Source of the DNA: Carettochelys insculpta | Lineage: Eukaryota > Chordata > Testudines > Carettochelyidae | NCBI RefSeq assembly: GCF_033958435.1 | Contig: NC_134146.1 | Location: 30,154,501-30,218,500 of the forward strand | Reading direction: 5' to 3' | DNA length: 64,000 bases | Part shown: piece after piece, positions 1 through 12,334 of the stretch | Layout of the letters: each line of letters starts with the position of its first letter | Numbering within the stretch: the stretch's first letter is position 1 | The notes under the pieces: generated by a model | What the model was told of the DNA's origin: nothing | The model's database searches: none | What the model saw: the letters and a program-made list of their open reading frames with translations, nothing else | Position numbers and translations under genes: made by a program

Positions 1-359
1 AGCCACAGTTTTCTCCCCGACTCATTCCTCCCAATTTCTTAATAACCTATTACCTCCCAAAAGAACCCAAGAGAAACCCACTTCCCCGTTTTCAGAAATC
101 GCTGCTGTCCCACTGTTATCTGCCTGGAAATTGAACATTCTAGGGATAGTGTTTAAAAACCAAATTTCTGAGCACCTTGAACTAGGACCAAGGGAGAACT
201 ATGTTTTCATCAGTTTGCCTACCATGACTAAATTCAGTAATTATTAATCCTTGCAGTGATTAGCTGCCCTTTTCAAACTATCGTTTTTGTGCTCAGTGAG
301 GCATATTAAATGTACTAATACCAAACGAAACTGCTTTTATTACTATAACCTCACACCTT
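1..359. other. Non-coding AT-rich stretch before the first MITE
   Basis: No open frame of note, no splice-flanked exon and no repeat that I recognise. It ends at CTT, which reads as the left target-site duplication of the next element. Confidence 0.5.
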
Positions 360-733
360 GGCTGTGTCTAGACCTTCATTTCTCTTGCAGAGATATGCAA
401 ATGAGGTGTAGCTTTGCATATCTGCCTCATTTACATATTCTTTCAAAATAGTTTCTTTTGAAAGAAGAAAACCAGTGTAGACACTGCTCTTTCGAAAGTA
501 AACACCATCTTCGAAATAATCCTTCCCTTTTTTTATGGGAAGAAGGATTCTTTCGAAGATGGTGTTTACTTTTAAAAGAACAGTGTCTATACTAGTTTTC
601 TTCTTTCCAAAGAAGCTATTGAAATTATATGTAAATGAGGTGTCAGTTATGCAAATATGTACCTCATTCGTGTGTTTAATTTATGTCATTTGCATATGTC
701 TTTTGAAATAGGAATACAAGTGTGGGCACAGCC
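360..733. mobile_element. Foldback PIF/Harbinger-type MITE
   Basis: The two ends are inverted: GGCTGTGTCTAGAC on the left and the complement of GTGTGGGCACAGCC on the right. The same 3-bp word CTT lies outside both ends (357-359 and 734-736), the duplication length expected for PIF/Harbinger insertion. The body is a long imperfect palindrome centred near 532: blocks such as TTCTTTCGAAGATGGTG and the flanking ATGCAAAT / CTCATTTACAT words recur in reverse order. It has no coding capacity and must have been moved by a transposase made elsewhere. Confidence 0.75.
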
Positions 734-807
734 CTTGAATATAGTGAGGCACCTGCTTGCCACAACTGTTTGTGAATTGGCCAGTGTTCTCCTTCCCTGC
801 TTCCTCT

Positions 808-1350
808 TCATAGAATCATAGAATTGTATGGACTGGAAGGGACCTCAGGAAGTCATCTAGTCTAACCCACTGGCTAAAGCAGGATCAACCCCAACTAAAT
901 CATCCAAGCCAGGACCATGTCAAGCCCAGACTTAAACACCTCTAGAGATGGAGATTCTACCACCTTTCTAGGTAACGCATTCCAGTGCTTCACCACCTTC
1001 CTGGTGAAATAGTTTATCCTAATATTCAACCAACACCTCTCCCTCTGTAACTTGAGACCATTCCACCATCTGTCACCACTGAGAACAGTCTCTCTCCATC
1101 TTCTTTAGAGCCCCCCTTCAGGAAGTTGAAGGCTGCTAATAAATCATCTGTCTTCTCTTCTGCAAACTAAATAAGCCCAAATATCTCAGCATCTTCTCAT
1201 AGGTCATGTGCTCCAGCCCCTTAATCATTTTTGTTGCCCTCCACTGAACCCACTCCAATGTGTCTACATCCTTTCTATGGTGGGGGCCCCAGAACTGGAT
1301 GCAATACTCCAGAGGTGGCTTCATCAGTGCCAAGTAAAAGGGAATAACAG
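808..1350 (-). mobile_element. CR1 LINE 3' fragment with reverse-transcriptase remnant
   Basis: Read on the - strand this is the 3' part of a CR1 non-LTR retrotransposon. The 3' end is at the low coordinate, where TCATAGAATCATAGAATTG is the complement of the CR1 terminal repeat. A partial - strand frame (1136-1378) carries the familiar CR1 RT C-terminal text, with LEYCIQFWGPHHRKDV followed by KMIKGLEHM and LGLFSLQKRR. It is 5'-truncated, as most CR1 copies are, and not functional. Confidence 0.85.
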
Positions 1351-1380
1351 TTTCTCTAGAACTGCTGGGGAAATACAAGC

Positions 1381-3318
1381 AAGAAAAAATATCTGCACAT
1401 TAATAGAAAACTCCGTATATACCTAGAAATTCAAGAGTACCATGTGGAAAGCTGTTGGGGTGAACATCTGGTTCTGTTGTTGTTGTTTCTCCTATACATT
1501 GAATTCAGCAATGTGGCAACATTGGAATTTTCAGCTGAATGGATTCTGAGCGCTAGCTATCCCCAGAACAGCTATGGCAAGGTAAATAGTGCAATATTGC
1601 CTCACCCTTGCACTTCCTGATCTGGAAGGGCCACTCCAGAGGGTGAGAAATTAGTTTGGTTTACATGTCCATTCAGTCATCCACCCTTGGCAGAAACTGC
1701 CAGCCAGCATGTTAAAGGTGAAAGGAATATATGTAGTACAGAGACTGACATCACTAACTGCAAGGTAGCTAAAACATGAGTTGAAATTAACATGACTATT
1801 CATTCTGATGGGGAAGGGGCAAATCCAATTTGTGTTTGCTCTTCCTGCATGTTCAGCTCTTCCGCTTTATTTCTGAGTATGCTCATGGAGTGCAACTTTG
1901 GTTCACATGCTCAAATATTCAGCAGAAGCACATTTCAGATTGCTTATTAGATTGTAAATGTAATCTGTTCTGACTTAGTTAATTACGTAAGGTTTAAGTA
2001 GTCTCTTTTTTTTTTTTTTTTTTGGAAGGATTATTTTTTTCTGTTCTCTGGTATTTTGTAGTTAAGCTATTGCACTGCAATCTATAGGTATTACAACAGA
2101 AAACACCACTAGAAATTCATTCTATATTGATTAGTTATGTAAGTTAGTTTTTAACAGCATGAAAATTCAGTAGTGTTAGCCTGAACAGTTTTCCAAAGAA
2201 TCACATGAATCATTTCAGTAATGAACTTGGGAACAGGAAAAAAGACAAAATTAATTGAATAAATTATTTCTAATTATTTGCTTAGTTCCCTGGTTATGAC
2301 TAATCTGCATCAGATCCAAACTATCAAGCTAGCAGTGAAGGTATGAGTCCACCTCCTTTTATTATTCTCCTAAAATGTGTGTTCCACAATGATTCACTTT
2401 GTTACATACAATGTATAGGTACTTGTCATAATTTTCTAGTTAAAATTCTCTATTCATGCACCACGAGTAGGGGGGAGAGATTTCAGGGTACAGGTGATGT
2501 GTTAAAACATAAAACTACTTAATTCCCTGGTATACTCCAATATTCTCACCTATAGTTCTCTCAAATCTGAGCTGAAGAACTACATGTTTTGTCTATACCC
2601 ATAGACATCTTCCCATAGCAGAAATAGCCTGCAGAAAGTAGCCATATGGGTCAGGGTATGTATTCTGTCAAGAAAAAAAAGTTAAACCTTAATATTCATT
2701 ACATGGGAAATACAGAATGCATTTTCAGTATAAGCCAAAATCATAATCTGATATGGTATATTTACTGTATTATAAAGCTAAAAGAAGTACATTACATGAT
2801 TTTGAAGAATTAAAAGGTGGACAGTGTCTTTTATTCTAACATAACTTTCCTACAGGTGGTGCTGTAAAGCTAAGTTATTTCAAGTCAGTTCAAATTGAGC
2901 CTATTCAGTCAATGTCTGTCGAAAGCACTTAACTGTGTGTGTTTCACTTGGAATAAGAACCTTTTTTAAAAAAAAAAAAGTTACCTTATATTTTGTATGC
3001 AATACATACTTTCTTGAAATATCACTTCTAAAAATAAACTTGTCTTGACAGTATAAGAAAAGGGGATATATGTCTACAATAATATGATCCTTAACTATTA
3101 ACATTTGCCATAATCTTCTCTTTAACATGAGGTATGATGCAAACCTTTTCTATAAAAATGTTTTGAGGAATAATTACTTCCAATTTCATGGTTCAGCTCT
3201 TAAATGATTATTCTGCAGCAGACCAGTAAAAACTGAAACCTGGAAGATTTCAGTAGAAATCTGGTCTGTACTGAGCCATAAATTCTCATAACTACAACTC
3301 TCTGGTTTCTGACGGTGT
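1381..3318. other. AT-rich non-coding stretch
   Basis: Contains a poly-T run at about 2005-2023 and a short A-run near 2970. Only short random frames are present. No recognisable gene or repeat family. Confidence 0.5.
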
Positions 3319-3735
3319 GGCCGTGTCTACACGAGCCCCAAACTTCAAAATGGGCACGCAAATGGACATTTCGAAGTTTACTAATGAAGCACTGAAATGC
3401 ATATTCAGTGCTTCATTAGCATGCGGGTGGCCGCAGCACTTCAAAATTGACGCGCCTCGCCGCCGCGCAGCACGTCCCGACGGGGCTCCTTTTCGAAAGG
3501 ACCCCACCTGCTTCGAGCTCATGGGAATACGGGGACTTCGAAGTAGGTGGGGTCCTTTCGAAAAGGAGCCCCGTCGGGACATGCTGCGCGGTGGCGAGGC
3601 GCGTCAATTTTGAAGTGCCGCCGCCACCCGCATGCTAATGAAGCGCTGAATATGCATTTCAGTGCTTCATTAGTAAACTTCGAAATGTCCATTTGCGTGC
3701 CCATTTTGAAGTTTGGGGCTCGTGTAGACATATCC
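3319..3735. mobile_element. GC-rich foldback PIF/Harbinger-type MITE
   Basis: The left end GGCCGTGTCTACACGAGCC pairs with the complement of GGCTCGTGTAGACATATCC at the right. The arms, about 200 bp each, pair almost throughout, with the axis near 3525; TTTCGAAAGGACCCCACCT on the left faces its complement on the right. The flanking triplets are TGT and CGT, so the duplication is imperfect. The open frames seen on both strands here are mirror images forced by the palindrome and should not be read as genes. Confidence 0.8.
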
Positions 3736-4469
3736 CGTGTGGGAGGAGAGGGGTAACAGACAGAAATATCCGGTAAAATGTCTAAAAAATGTTCCATTCT
3801 CTTGACACATGGGCCTGTTTTATCCTTGATCTGAGTAGCTAAGCTACACATGTGCACTGAAACCATAGACACCCCTGAAAAAGAAAGTTCCTTTAACATT
3901 TTCACTTTGAATCAGAAGATGTGAACTGATCCCACATTCTCCATATGTAATGCTGCAAACAAATCTCCAAATGTGATTCTGTAGGTTAAATACTGGAATC
4001 ATGCCCACTTTAAATGTAAATTAAATGGTAAATATAAGGTCTCATGTCCAACCTATTGCTAGCAGAAGCCTCTTCTCGGTTATCATCCTTTAATCAGTTG
4101 GCAGACCTGTAATCCCAGGAGCCTAGAATCCAAAAAGGTTATAGAAATGACGCAGTGGGACACAAAGTGAAGAACACTTTATCCATCTAAAACTGGAATG
4201 GCGTTTGGGTAGCTAGAATTTAATTACCTAGTGAGAGACACTGGTCTTCAAAAAGAGCTGTGTTTAATCTATAATGAGCCTTTGTATCTCACAACCCGAT
4301 TTTTAGCATTCTTCAAGAGATGATGCCTCCAGAAATCACTAAGAAAAGAAAATTTTATTGAACAATTAACACATGTACCTGCAGTAAGGTAAGACCACCC
4401 AATAAGTTACCCCCACAGTATCTATCTTTCTTCTATGGTCTTCATGGATGTAGTTCTGAGTGCTCCACC
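3736..4469. other. Non-coding stretch
   Basis: Short frames only; no splice-flanked exon or repeat family recognised. Confidence 0.45.
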
Positions 4470-4620
4470 TTATGCCTCTGAGGTAGGGAATTACTATCCA
4501 TATTTTCCAGATGCAGAAATGAGTCATGAGATACACTGAGCGACTTGTCTAAAGTACTTCAGGCAGTCTGTGAGCTGGGGATTGAACCCACGTCTCCTGA
4601 CCTCTGGATGATCAGTTCAC
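4470..4620 (+). repeat. MIR-like CORE-SINE fragment
   Basis: The text runs from a 'gaggtagg...ttttccagatgcagaaatgag' type block to 'gattgaacccacgtctcctgacc', the order seen in the 3' half of MIR/CORE-SINEs of amniotes. Ends are eroded. Confidence 0.55.
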
Positions 4621-5351
4621 CATGGAGATTTTTGGTATCTAGGCTGACTTGCAAGAAGTGTGTTTGGAATGTGGTATTAGCCAAGGCACTGACAAGAAAT
4701 GGTCCTATAAATTTAGGCTGAGTTGATAAAGCAGAAGTATCTACTTAACCTGAAACAAATTAACCCATAAGTCCAGTGGCAACAAGAGTTCTGTTTAGGT
4801 TTCCCCCCTTTTCATTTCATTTTATATATTGAAGACTAAGCTTAGCATAAAGTCATGATTTGCTGCTTCCTGAATGCCTATGTATGGGCTCATAAAACTT
4901 CAGAGAGGCAAAGCCACGGATCCTTTGGTGTGATATGACCACTTTGTGCTTCACCGCCAGCATACTGTTCCTGAAAACCTGTCAGTATGACTCGGTGTGG
5001 GTGATTCGTCACAGGCATACAGTCAATGTAGGCAAGTGTATGCCACACGTTGCTGGGGAAAGAGGCAGGGGTAGAGGGAAGTAGATGTGTCAGGATACCT
5101 CTTCACTCTCTTACTTTAGCAGTGGGTTTAGGGTGTTTTTTTTCAGTTTCTTAGGGGACATTACAGGCCTCCAGAATTTAGCCTAAAGCTCAGAGGGAGC
5201 TGTGCACAGGAGTACCAGACCCAAAGCCAGTCAGATCACATCTTTAAGTCCCCTTTGCAACCCACTCACCCCTGCACTTAAATTCTGTGCATTTTGCCCT
5301 TGCCTAATAATCTGGCCTGAAGAAAATATAATGATAATATATCAACATGAA
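4621..5351. other. Non-coding stretch
   Basis: No recognisable gene, RNA or repeat. Base composition is close to the local average. Confidence 0.4.
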
Positions 5352-5535
5352 CAAATCACAGAATAATGGAACTTGAAGGAACCTTAAGAAGTCATTGAGC
5401 CCAGTCCCTGCACTCATGGCAGGAGCAAGCACCATCTAGACAGTCCCTGAACAGTCTTCATCTAACCTGCTCCTAAATCTCCAATTATGGTGATTCCACA
5501 ACCTCCCTAGGCAGTGTATTCCAATGCTTAACACA
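5352..5535 (-). mobile_element. CR1 LINE 3' tail, decayed
   Basis: Begins with CACAGAATAATGGAACTTG and continues with the 'aaggaaccttaagaagtcat' and 'cctaggcagtgtattccaatgctta' blocks typical of the complement of CR1 3' ends. Only about 180 bp remain. Confidence 0.75.
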
Positions 5536-6204
5536 TGACATAAGGAGTAAGACTGAAATGATAAACTTGATGATCACTTGGTTAAGGTGATGTCTGTTTG
5601 GCTTTATATTGTACTGCTGTAGTGAAGGCAGATGTGGTATTTATGATTTCATTTATGAAATGAAAATAACCCCTCATATGTATTTTCTTACACTAATGTG
5701 GTGTTATCAAGAGTGCTTACCCTAACGTCCATAAAACTGTTCCCAGGCTGCATCTATAAAGGGTCCCTGCCACTTCCTTGTCAGGCCCCACACTCTGCCA
5801 AACCTCTCCCTTGACTTATGTTAATAAACTCTCTGATTTTTGTCAGCAGCTCAGCCCAGGTACTGAGATTATTTTGGTGCCTGATATGTCTGGCAATCAC
5901 AGTAGTTTCAAGCGACATCAGTCGCCAGAATAGACGTCTGTCTGTCTTTTTTTTTTTTAACTGTGAAAATGGTGACACTGCTGTCTATGCACACAAATGA
6001 AATCCATGCCCAATAGGCCCTAGCAGGACAAACCTTTCAGATGAAAAGAGCACCTCACACTGATAAATCTGATGTGCTGAATTCCATGCAGCTTGGGATT
6101 TTGCTTTGACTGACTATACAAATTAGATACGTAAACCTTATCTTAGTCAGGGCTGAGAATGTATTTGTTGGGCATCTGAGGGTGGGTGGGGGAATCACCA
6201 AAGC
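5536..6204. other. Non-coding stretch
   Basis: Contains a T-run at about 5949-5959. No gene or repeat recognised. Confidence 0.4.
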
Positions 6205-6485
6205 TATGGAGGCTGCTGTTTGTATTACTGTAGTGCATAGGGTCCCCCAGCTATACTGGGATTCTATTCTGCTAGACCCTGTACAAACACTGAATAAGAC
6301 AGAGTCCTGGCCCGAAGTAGTGTAGTATAAATAAACAAGACCAGACCTCGGTAGGCTAGAAAATAAAGTCACAGGGTGGGGAAATGACTTGTCCAACAGC
6401 ATGCAACAGCTCAGGAGCAGAGCTGGGAACACAGCCCAGATCTCATGAGTTAGTCTTGTATTCTAGTCACTGTATCTTTCTCTCT
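6205..6485 (+). repeat. MIR-like CORE-SINE copy
   Basis: Shows in order 'tttgtattactgtagtgc', a 'ccctgtacaaacac' block, and 'ggggaaatgacttgtccaac' followed by 'gagcagagctgggaacacagcc'. That order matches the widespread amniote MIR-like SINE also present at 17475-17755. Strongly diverged. Confidence 0.6.
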
Positions 6486-8889
6486 CTCACTCTGTTCTAC
6501 CACCTCATATGCCCCTTCCATCAAACTGGCCTTCCCTTGCTACTATAGAACCCTCCAGTCACATGCACCCAGTTCCAAAGCCTCTGCTCTGATTTGTGCT
6601 CCACTCCCACCTCTCTTCTATTGACACTGTAAAACTATAGAAATACAGCAAGGTCACAACATTTGCAAATTCAACTATTTGCAGATGCCAGCCTCCGCTG
6701 TGTGGCACCAGGAGAGGGAGGTGTCTCACCCAGCCCCTCCATTGCAGATCCACTGAAGACCCCTGCTGGTCATTACTCTCTCCTGAAGCAGCCTGCATAA
6801 AGCAGCTACCTGAGGAAAGGTCTCCCCCATGCAAGGCTCCTCCCAAGCATGCACCCCTGCTGTAGTGGCCAAAGCGCAAGGCCCACATCAATTTCATTCC
6901 CCTTCCCCAACACAAACATCTCTGGATCCAGGGACTCAGCTCAGCGGACATGCACCATTGCACTGCATGTGCTGGCATTCCAAGGAAATACTGCCCTGCC
7001 TTTGGGACTCAAGACTGAACCCTTGTGAATGTCTAATGCAGCTTTGGCTCTTGGGAAATGTGTTTGGGTTACATTGCCCAAGCTATAAATCCCCACCTAC
7101 ACAAGGATAACGGAAAGACCCACTTTTTTAAAAAACCAGATCCACTTGAGAAATGAAATATCACCCAGACATCTTTGGGAGTGAGAAAAGAAGCCAGGCT
7201 GTATTAAAGCACTGCATGCCCACTTGTGAGAACATTGTCTATACTGAGAAGATGCATCCTGTTGTAAAACATCTTAGCTGACGTGTTTTAATGAGCACGT
7301 GGTTACACAATTCTGTGCCAAGTGTGGATCGAGCATAGATGAGGCCATACAATCTGATGGCACCTGCAAGTTGTTCTCTCTGGCCAGGAATAAAGTAGAC
7401 AGCTGGGGGCTCAGAGATGTGGGAGCCGTATTTAGAGCAGAGTGGGGATGGCAAAAGAGAGGTAGGAAGGACTGAAAACGGGTTTGTGCTTCTCCGGTTT
7501 CTCAGTGAAGAGTAGTGATGACAGCTGAAGGCTGAGGAGAGTTAAGCCTGGAGATAGGGGGCACATTTGCAGGAGTGGGGGAAAAGCTTGGGGATAGGGA
7601 GTAGACATAAGAGCTGAGGCAAGTAAAGCCTGGAAACTGGGGAAGGGTTCGTGGGCCGAGGGGGGTAGAGCCTGGAAATGGCATTCCGCAAAATTCTTTT
7701 GAGTTTAAAAGGGTTCTGTGACCACATAAAATTGGGAAACACTGAACTTGATGTTTACGAATAGATACTTTATTATTTGCTGCATTATCTTTCCTGGTAT
7801 AGAAATTAAGATGATTAGTCCGTAACTCACTGAGTTGCCCTTTGTAATTCCATGGTGGTCTTTGGACTAATAGGGTCTTCTCATGTTGTCTTTTGCTGTC
7901 AGTCATGAAGCTCTTAGCAAGGAAGTAGAGCTGTCCTCAATACATACAGCCCTTCTGGAAAAACAATGATTTTCCTCGTATTTCTTGATTTACTTAAGGG
8001 TAAGGTGCTCATCCATCCTGTTTGTCCTGGGACGGTCCCATATTTAAGCTGTTTTACAGGCATCCCAACTTTTTTAGGAAAATAGGCAAGTTGTCCTGTA
8101 TTTTGTGGAGCTCCTGTTCCCTGGCACCTGTGTCTTGGGGTGGCAACCTCTCGTGCCAGAGAGCTCCTCCACTGGGTGGCTCCCCTTCTCCCTGGAGCTC
8201 TGCATTTTGTAGCAGCAGATCCTGCTGCCGGGGAGCTCATCAGTGGGGCAGCTGCCTCATTCGCCATCATCCCATGGTGGCAACCCCCACTGCCAGCAAA
8301 CTCTACAGCAGGACGGTGGCTTTGTTCCCTGGTGCCCTACACTTAAGGGAGACAGCCGCCTACACCTCAAGGAGGCAGTTCCTGCTTCATTCCCACCACC
8401 CACACCAGGCGATTCTGGAGCTCCTGTCCTCCACTCCCCTTCATCCCTGGTGCCTCCCCACTGGAGGCTGCGGAGCCCCCATCCCTGGTGCCTCACCCTA
8501 GACCAGGAACCCTCCATTGTCAAGGAGCCCTGACACGGGATAGCAGTCCTGCCCCCCCATTCTCAGAGGCTGCTGTCCCCTGTTTGCCATAGGGAAATGT
8601 AGTCACCCTACTTAAGGGATACTCGCATTATGATTCCAAAACCCCTGCAGTGTGCAGCAAATGGGCCGGGGTAGCAGACTTTTGGACCTGTGCCCCTATC
8701 CTGGCCAATAGATTTGGGTGGTTGCAAGGAGACAGTATTAAGCTGCCCCGTTTTAGGGTTGTGCTAAGTCACTTCCACATGTGATCAAGATCTGAGTGAG
8801 TCATCAGTTCTTCGCGGGGCTGCTGCTAGGGCCATACAGCTGCATAATGATCTTTGTACAAAGCTGAACCTAAAAGGTGTTGCCTAGCC
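6486..8889. other. Non-coding region with a degenerate GC-rich tract
   Basis: From 7530 to about 7690 short degenerate units containing 'aagcctggaaactggggaa'-like text recur. At 7700-7745 'aaattgggaaacactgaa' resembles the right end of a hAT MITE, with no clear partner. From about 8100 to 8540 the DNA is C/T-rich with many degenerate repeats of 'ccctggtgcctc'-like words, giving several long overlapping open frames on both strands (up to 159 codons). These show no protein signature, and I regard them as by-products of composition. Confidence 0.45.
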
Positions 8890-9106
8890 CAGGGGTTCTA
8901 AAACTGGGGTTGTGACCCCCTCCGGAGGTCATCAGGTGGTTATGCAGGGATTGTGAGCTGTCAGCCTCCACTCCCAAATCCCAGTTTACCTTCTGCATTT
9001 ACAATAGTGTTAAATATTAAAAAATGTTTTTAATTTATAATGGAGGGTTGAATTCAGAGGTTTGCTGTGTGAAAGGGTCACCAAAACAAAAGTTTGAGAA
9101 CTGCTG
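8890..9106. mobile_element. hAT MITE with 8-bp target duplication
   Basis: Left end CAGGGGTTCTAAAACT matches the complement of the right end, CAGCAGTTCTCAAACTT. The flanking octamers are GCCTAGCC (8882-8889) and GTCTAGCC (9107-9114), seven of eight identical, and 8 bp is the hAT duplication length. At 217 bp with no coding frame it is non-autonomous. Confidence 0.85.
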
Positions 9107-9114
9107 GTCTAGCC

Positions 9115-11441
9115 CTTTAATTAAACAAATTAAACTTATCCCAGAGCTAAGTAAAGAAACTAACCACAGTAAGAATGCAAAAAAAAAAAAAAAATTAAAT
9201 TTTTAGAAGTACAACTAATTTCCCTTGAAAGTAACAATGGACTAATATTTAATCATGGATTTAACTCAGCAAGACAAGCTACAAAGTGAGGTGACTGTCA
9301 CCTGATATATAATTATGATCAATTTGTTTTTGACTCATTGTTCCCTTTTTTTATAAACTATATGTAACTATATATAAGTTTCTAATTAACTAACCAACTA
9401 AAACCAGTTCATTTCCTTTTCACAGTCCATAGTTATCTAGCTTGGTAATTTTTTTTCAAGCTTGTTAATACAGCTGGATCACACTACAGTGCTTGTAAAA
9501 TAAATGTGTTATAGCTTGCATGTAATTAGTTCTAAATCCATGTGGTTTATTTTCAGTATCAGGATGTGCAGTAGGCACCAAAAAACACTTAAGATACTTG
9601 CTATAACCGCACTTTATGACTGTCATTTACTGAGCCCACACAACAAATATTTAATGTGACAGCAACATTAAAATACAGCTCACTTGATAAAGAAACATGT
9701 CCTGCAATTTGCATTGCATGATGCAGTGATGAGCCTTCCATGCTAAGGATGATGTAGCTTGTCTGGTGCAGAAAGCCTTTGTTGTTGAAATGTGGAGCTC
9801 CTCAGAATGTGTCATGCTGGCAAGGAAAAAACTAGTATTTTAAATACTAATGTAAATAAGCTATTTATGTTAGCTTGGGCTGCAATAAAAACAGGCATGA
9901 AAGGCTCATCTGCAGTCATGCAAGGCTCCTGCATCTTCTGTTAAGCTAAATGTACAGAACAGCTTCCGCGACTATGCTGTTTTTATGAGTACACAGGAAT
10001 ACTTGCATTTTCTAATTTCCTGTTTGTGGTATCTGCATAGAGTCCAAGAAACCAGAAGAGAAGAAATAAGCTTTTAAAAGTAAAATGTAATCCCAGTAGA
10101 GAGAGGTCTTTCAGCGGCACTTGCAGAGTAAATAGCAAGCACTGACCACGTTGCCCTTGCTTCATTCCCTGCTTGTCAGCTCCAGTAAAGGGACGTTGGC
10201 ATCCAGAGATCCAAACTTCCCTCTTTTCTAGCACATTTCAACCATTTTGTTAAAAGTGTATCACTTCAACTTTTGGTGGCAGGTTGGAAGATGTCATAAG
10301 AATTATATTGTGAAAGTAAAATGACAGGGTCCAATCCTATGAGGTGCTGAGCACCCACCTCTCCCAAGACAGACCACATTTTGCTCTGTTTTCAAGTTGC
10401 CCCTACCCCCAGCTTTTCAAATTTGCTAATTGTTTCATGCTCTTCCTGTCCCATAACAATCTATGTTTGGCTGAGATTTATGTTAGGATTCCTGAAAGAT
10501 TCTTGAGGGAGCTGCTGGTACTTGATCACTCTCCCAGATATAAGCAAGTTGACACCTAAAATGATTGCAAAGTGGCGGGAACTATGATAAAAATTGTATT
10601 GCATCATGTGATGTTTGCAAGCCAGCAATAGACCTAAGCACCAAAGTACAGATCTCAATTTAAGCTCCTTTAAAGTTCAGGGTGATCTGAGAAATTCATT
10701 TAGGCCCACCTCCACTAACAACATTTTGAAAATAAATTGTGGTAGAGTTGGGTCAAGACCTTTCGTCAAAATATTGCATTGTACTAGGCAACCTCTAAAT
10801 ATAGCTGTCATTGTTTTAGGATATCTGCCCCAGGGGAAGTTCATTGTGCTAGTTGTCATTTCTTCACCTGGAGGGTGAAATTCTCCTCCCCTCTGTTGGC
10901 TATGGATTATTTTCCACAGTAACGATGATGCATTTTTTAAAATAAAGGATTATTCCTTCCCTGCTCCCCACAAAGGTGTTCCACGTCTGCTACGCAGAGC
11001 TTGCTAGGCAGCATTCAGTCTGAGCATCAAATTTAAAAAAATAAATGTGCACAATAAGTGCTGCAAAAGCAACATCATTGACTTCTTGTGTTCTGTCTGT
11101 CCACTGACCTCCACTTAGGTCTGGGGCAAATTATGGGAGAGCTGGATTGTACATGCACAAATGCACTGACCAACACTATTTTCCTTACCGCTTCTGTGTC
11201 TGTGCCATTGGGAGCTAATGGAGGGTTAATTCTTCAGGTTTGGGGCAGTCAAGAGTGATGCTAAGTACTTATACCCTAAGCTTATTCTGCTGGTACTAAT
11301 GATTCTGAGCTATAAACCATGCAAAAATTACATGGAGGATGCTTTTTATATCTGCATTTTGAGAAGAGAGAACATCTAATCCAACAGTCCTTAAGGCCAA
11401 CTGGAGTCTTGCTGCTGATTTCAGTGGATGTTGATTTAGGC
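9115..11441. other. AT-rich non-coding stretch
   Basis: Contains an A-run at about 9180-9194 and, near 10328, the wording 'ggtccaatcctatgagg' seen in a short interspersed motif scattered through this window. No gene found. Confidence 0.45.
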
Positions 11442-11953
11442 CAGAGGTCTGCAACCTGTGGTTCTGGAGCTGCATGTGGCTCTTTAAGGACTTCTTTGTG
11501 GTTCCTGATGCCATACATTCAAAGTTCAAAAAAAAAAAAGAAAACCTGCCAGATTATTTTTGATGAATGGTGAATGCCTCAAAGCCCCAAAACGAACAAC
11601 TCCTATCTAAAGAGCAAATGATATGTGATCTCGAAACGTTGGATAACTCCCTCTAGTGCCCTCCATAGAGAGAGAAGGTTCAGTAGTGAAAGTCAGGAAG
11701 ACAATGGTACAAACACACATGTAAATTATGAGGAAATAGAATATGTATGGGTTTGTGAATGTCCTGCAGTAGATGTGTATTGCATTACAAATCGCTGCAT
11801 TGTGCTGTTCTTAAAATAGGTGTTACAAAAAGTACTGTTTGACGTTATTTATGAAGGATTGTCTCATGTTCACATGCATTGTGGCTCTTGAATTATTGAG
11901 GTTTTTACCTAATTGGAAAAAATGGCTCTTGCTGTTTTGGTTGCCTAACCCTG
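11442..11953. mobile_element. hAT MITE, 512 bp
   Basis: Left end CAGAGGTCTGCAACCTG pairs with the right end, whose complement reads CAGGGTTAGGCAACC. The flanks are ATTTAGGC (11434-11441) and GTTTAGCC (11954-11961), six of eight identical. Inside, 'gtggttctggagctgcatgtggctcttta' near the left and 'ggctcttgaattattgagg' near the right are typical of this non-autonomous hAT family. No transposase frame remains. Confidence 0.75.
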
Positions 11954-12067
11954 GTTTAGCCCTACAGCTGGCAAGCTTGGAAAAATGAGCATTACTGGGA
12001 AGGGTATAAACAATACACGCACACTTTTTCTTTAAACTTACCTTAATTTCAATGCAGTGATAACTAA

Positions 12068-12334
12068 GGGCTTGTCTACGCTTGGGAGACTGCACCAGCA
12101 CAACCACCTGTCACCAGTGACTCTGCTTATACTGACAGGAGGGTTTCTTCTCTCAGCTTAGTGAGTCCACCTCCCTGAGAAGTGTAGCTCTGTGAACAGG
12201 AGAAGTTCTCCAAATGAGACAGTGCTGTCAGTGCTGAGTTAGATCGGTAATACTGCATTGCTCAGAGGTCTGGAAAATCCAACTTCTCAGTGACCATAAT
12301 TCTGTTCACATAAGTTGCTAGTGAGGACCAACCC
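12068..12334. mobile_element. Harbinger-type MITE, eroded
   Basis: Left end GGGCTTGTCTACGC; the complement of the right end is GGGTTGGTCCTCAC. Flanks are TAA on the left and CAA on the right, close to the TWA duplication of PIF/Harbinger. 267 bp, non-coding. Confidence 0.55.

Noticed and set aside
3292..3905. Mirrored open frames on both strands
   Set aside because: Produced by the palindrome of the foldback MITE; the same peptides appear on both strands.
7502..7906. 134-codon - strand frame
   Set aside because: It runs through degenerate repeat units and a hAT-like end; no domain.
8022..8533. Four overlapping frames on both strands (up to 159 codons)
   Set aside because: They lie in a degenerate C/T-rich repetitive tract; no protein signature.
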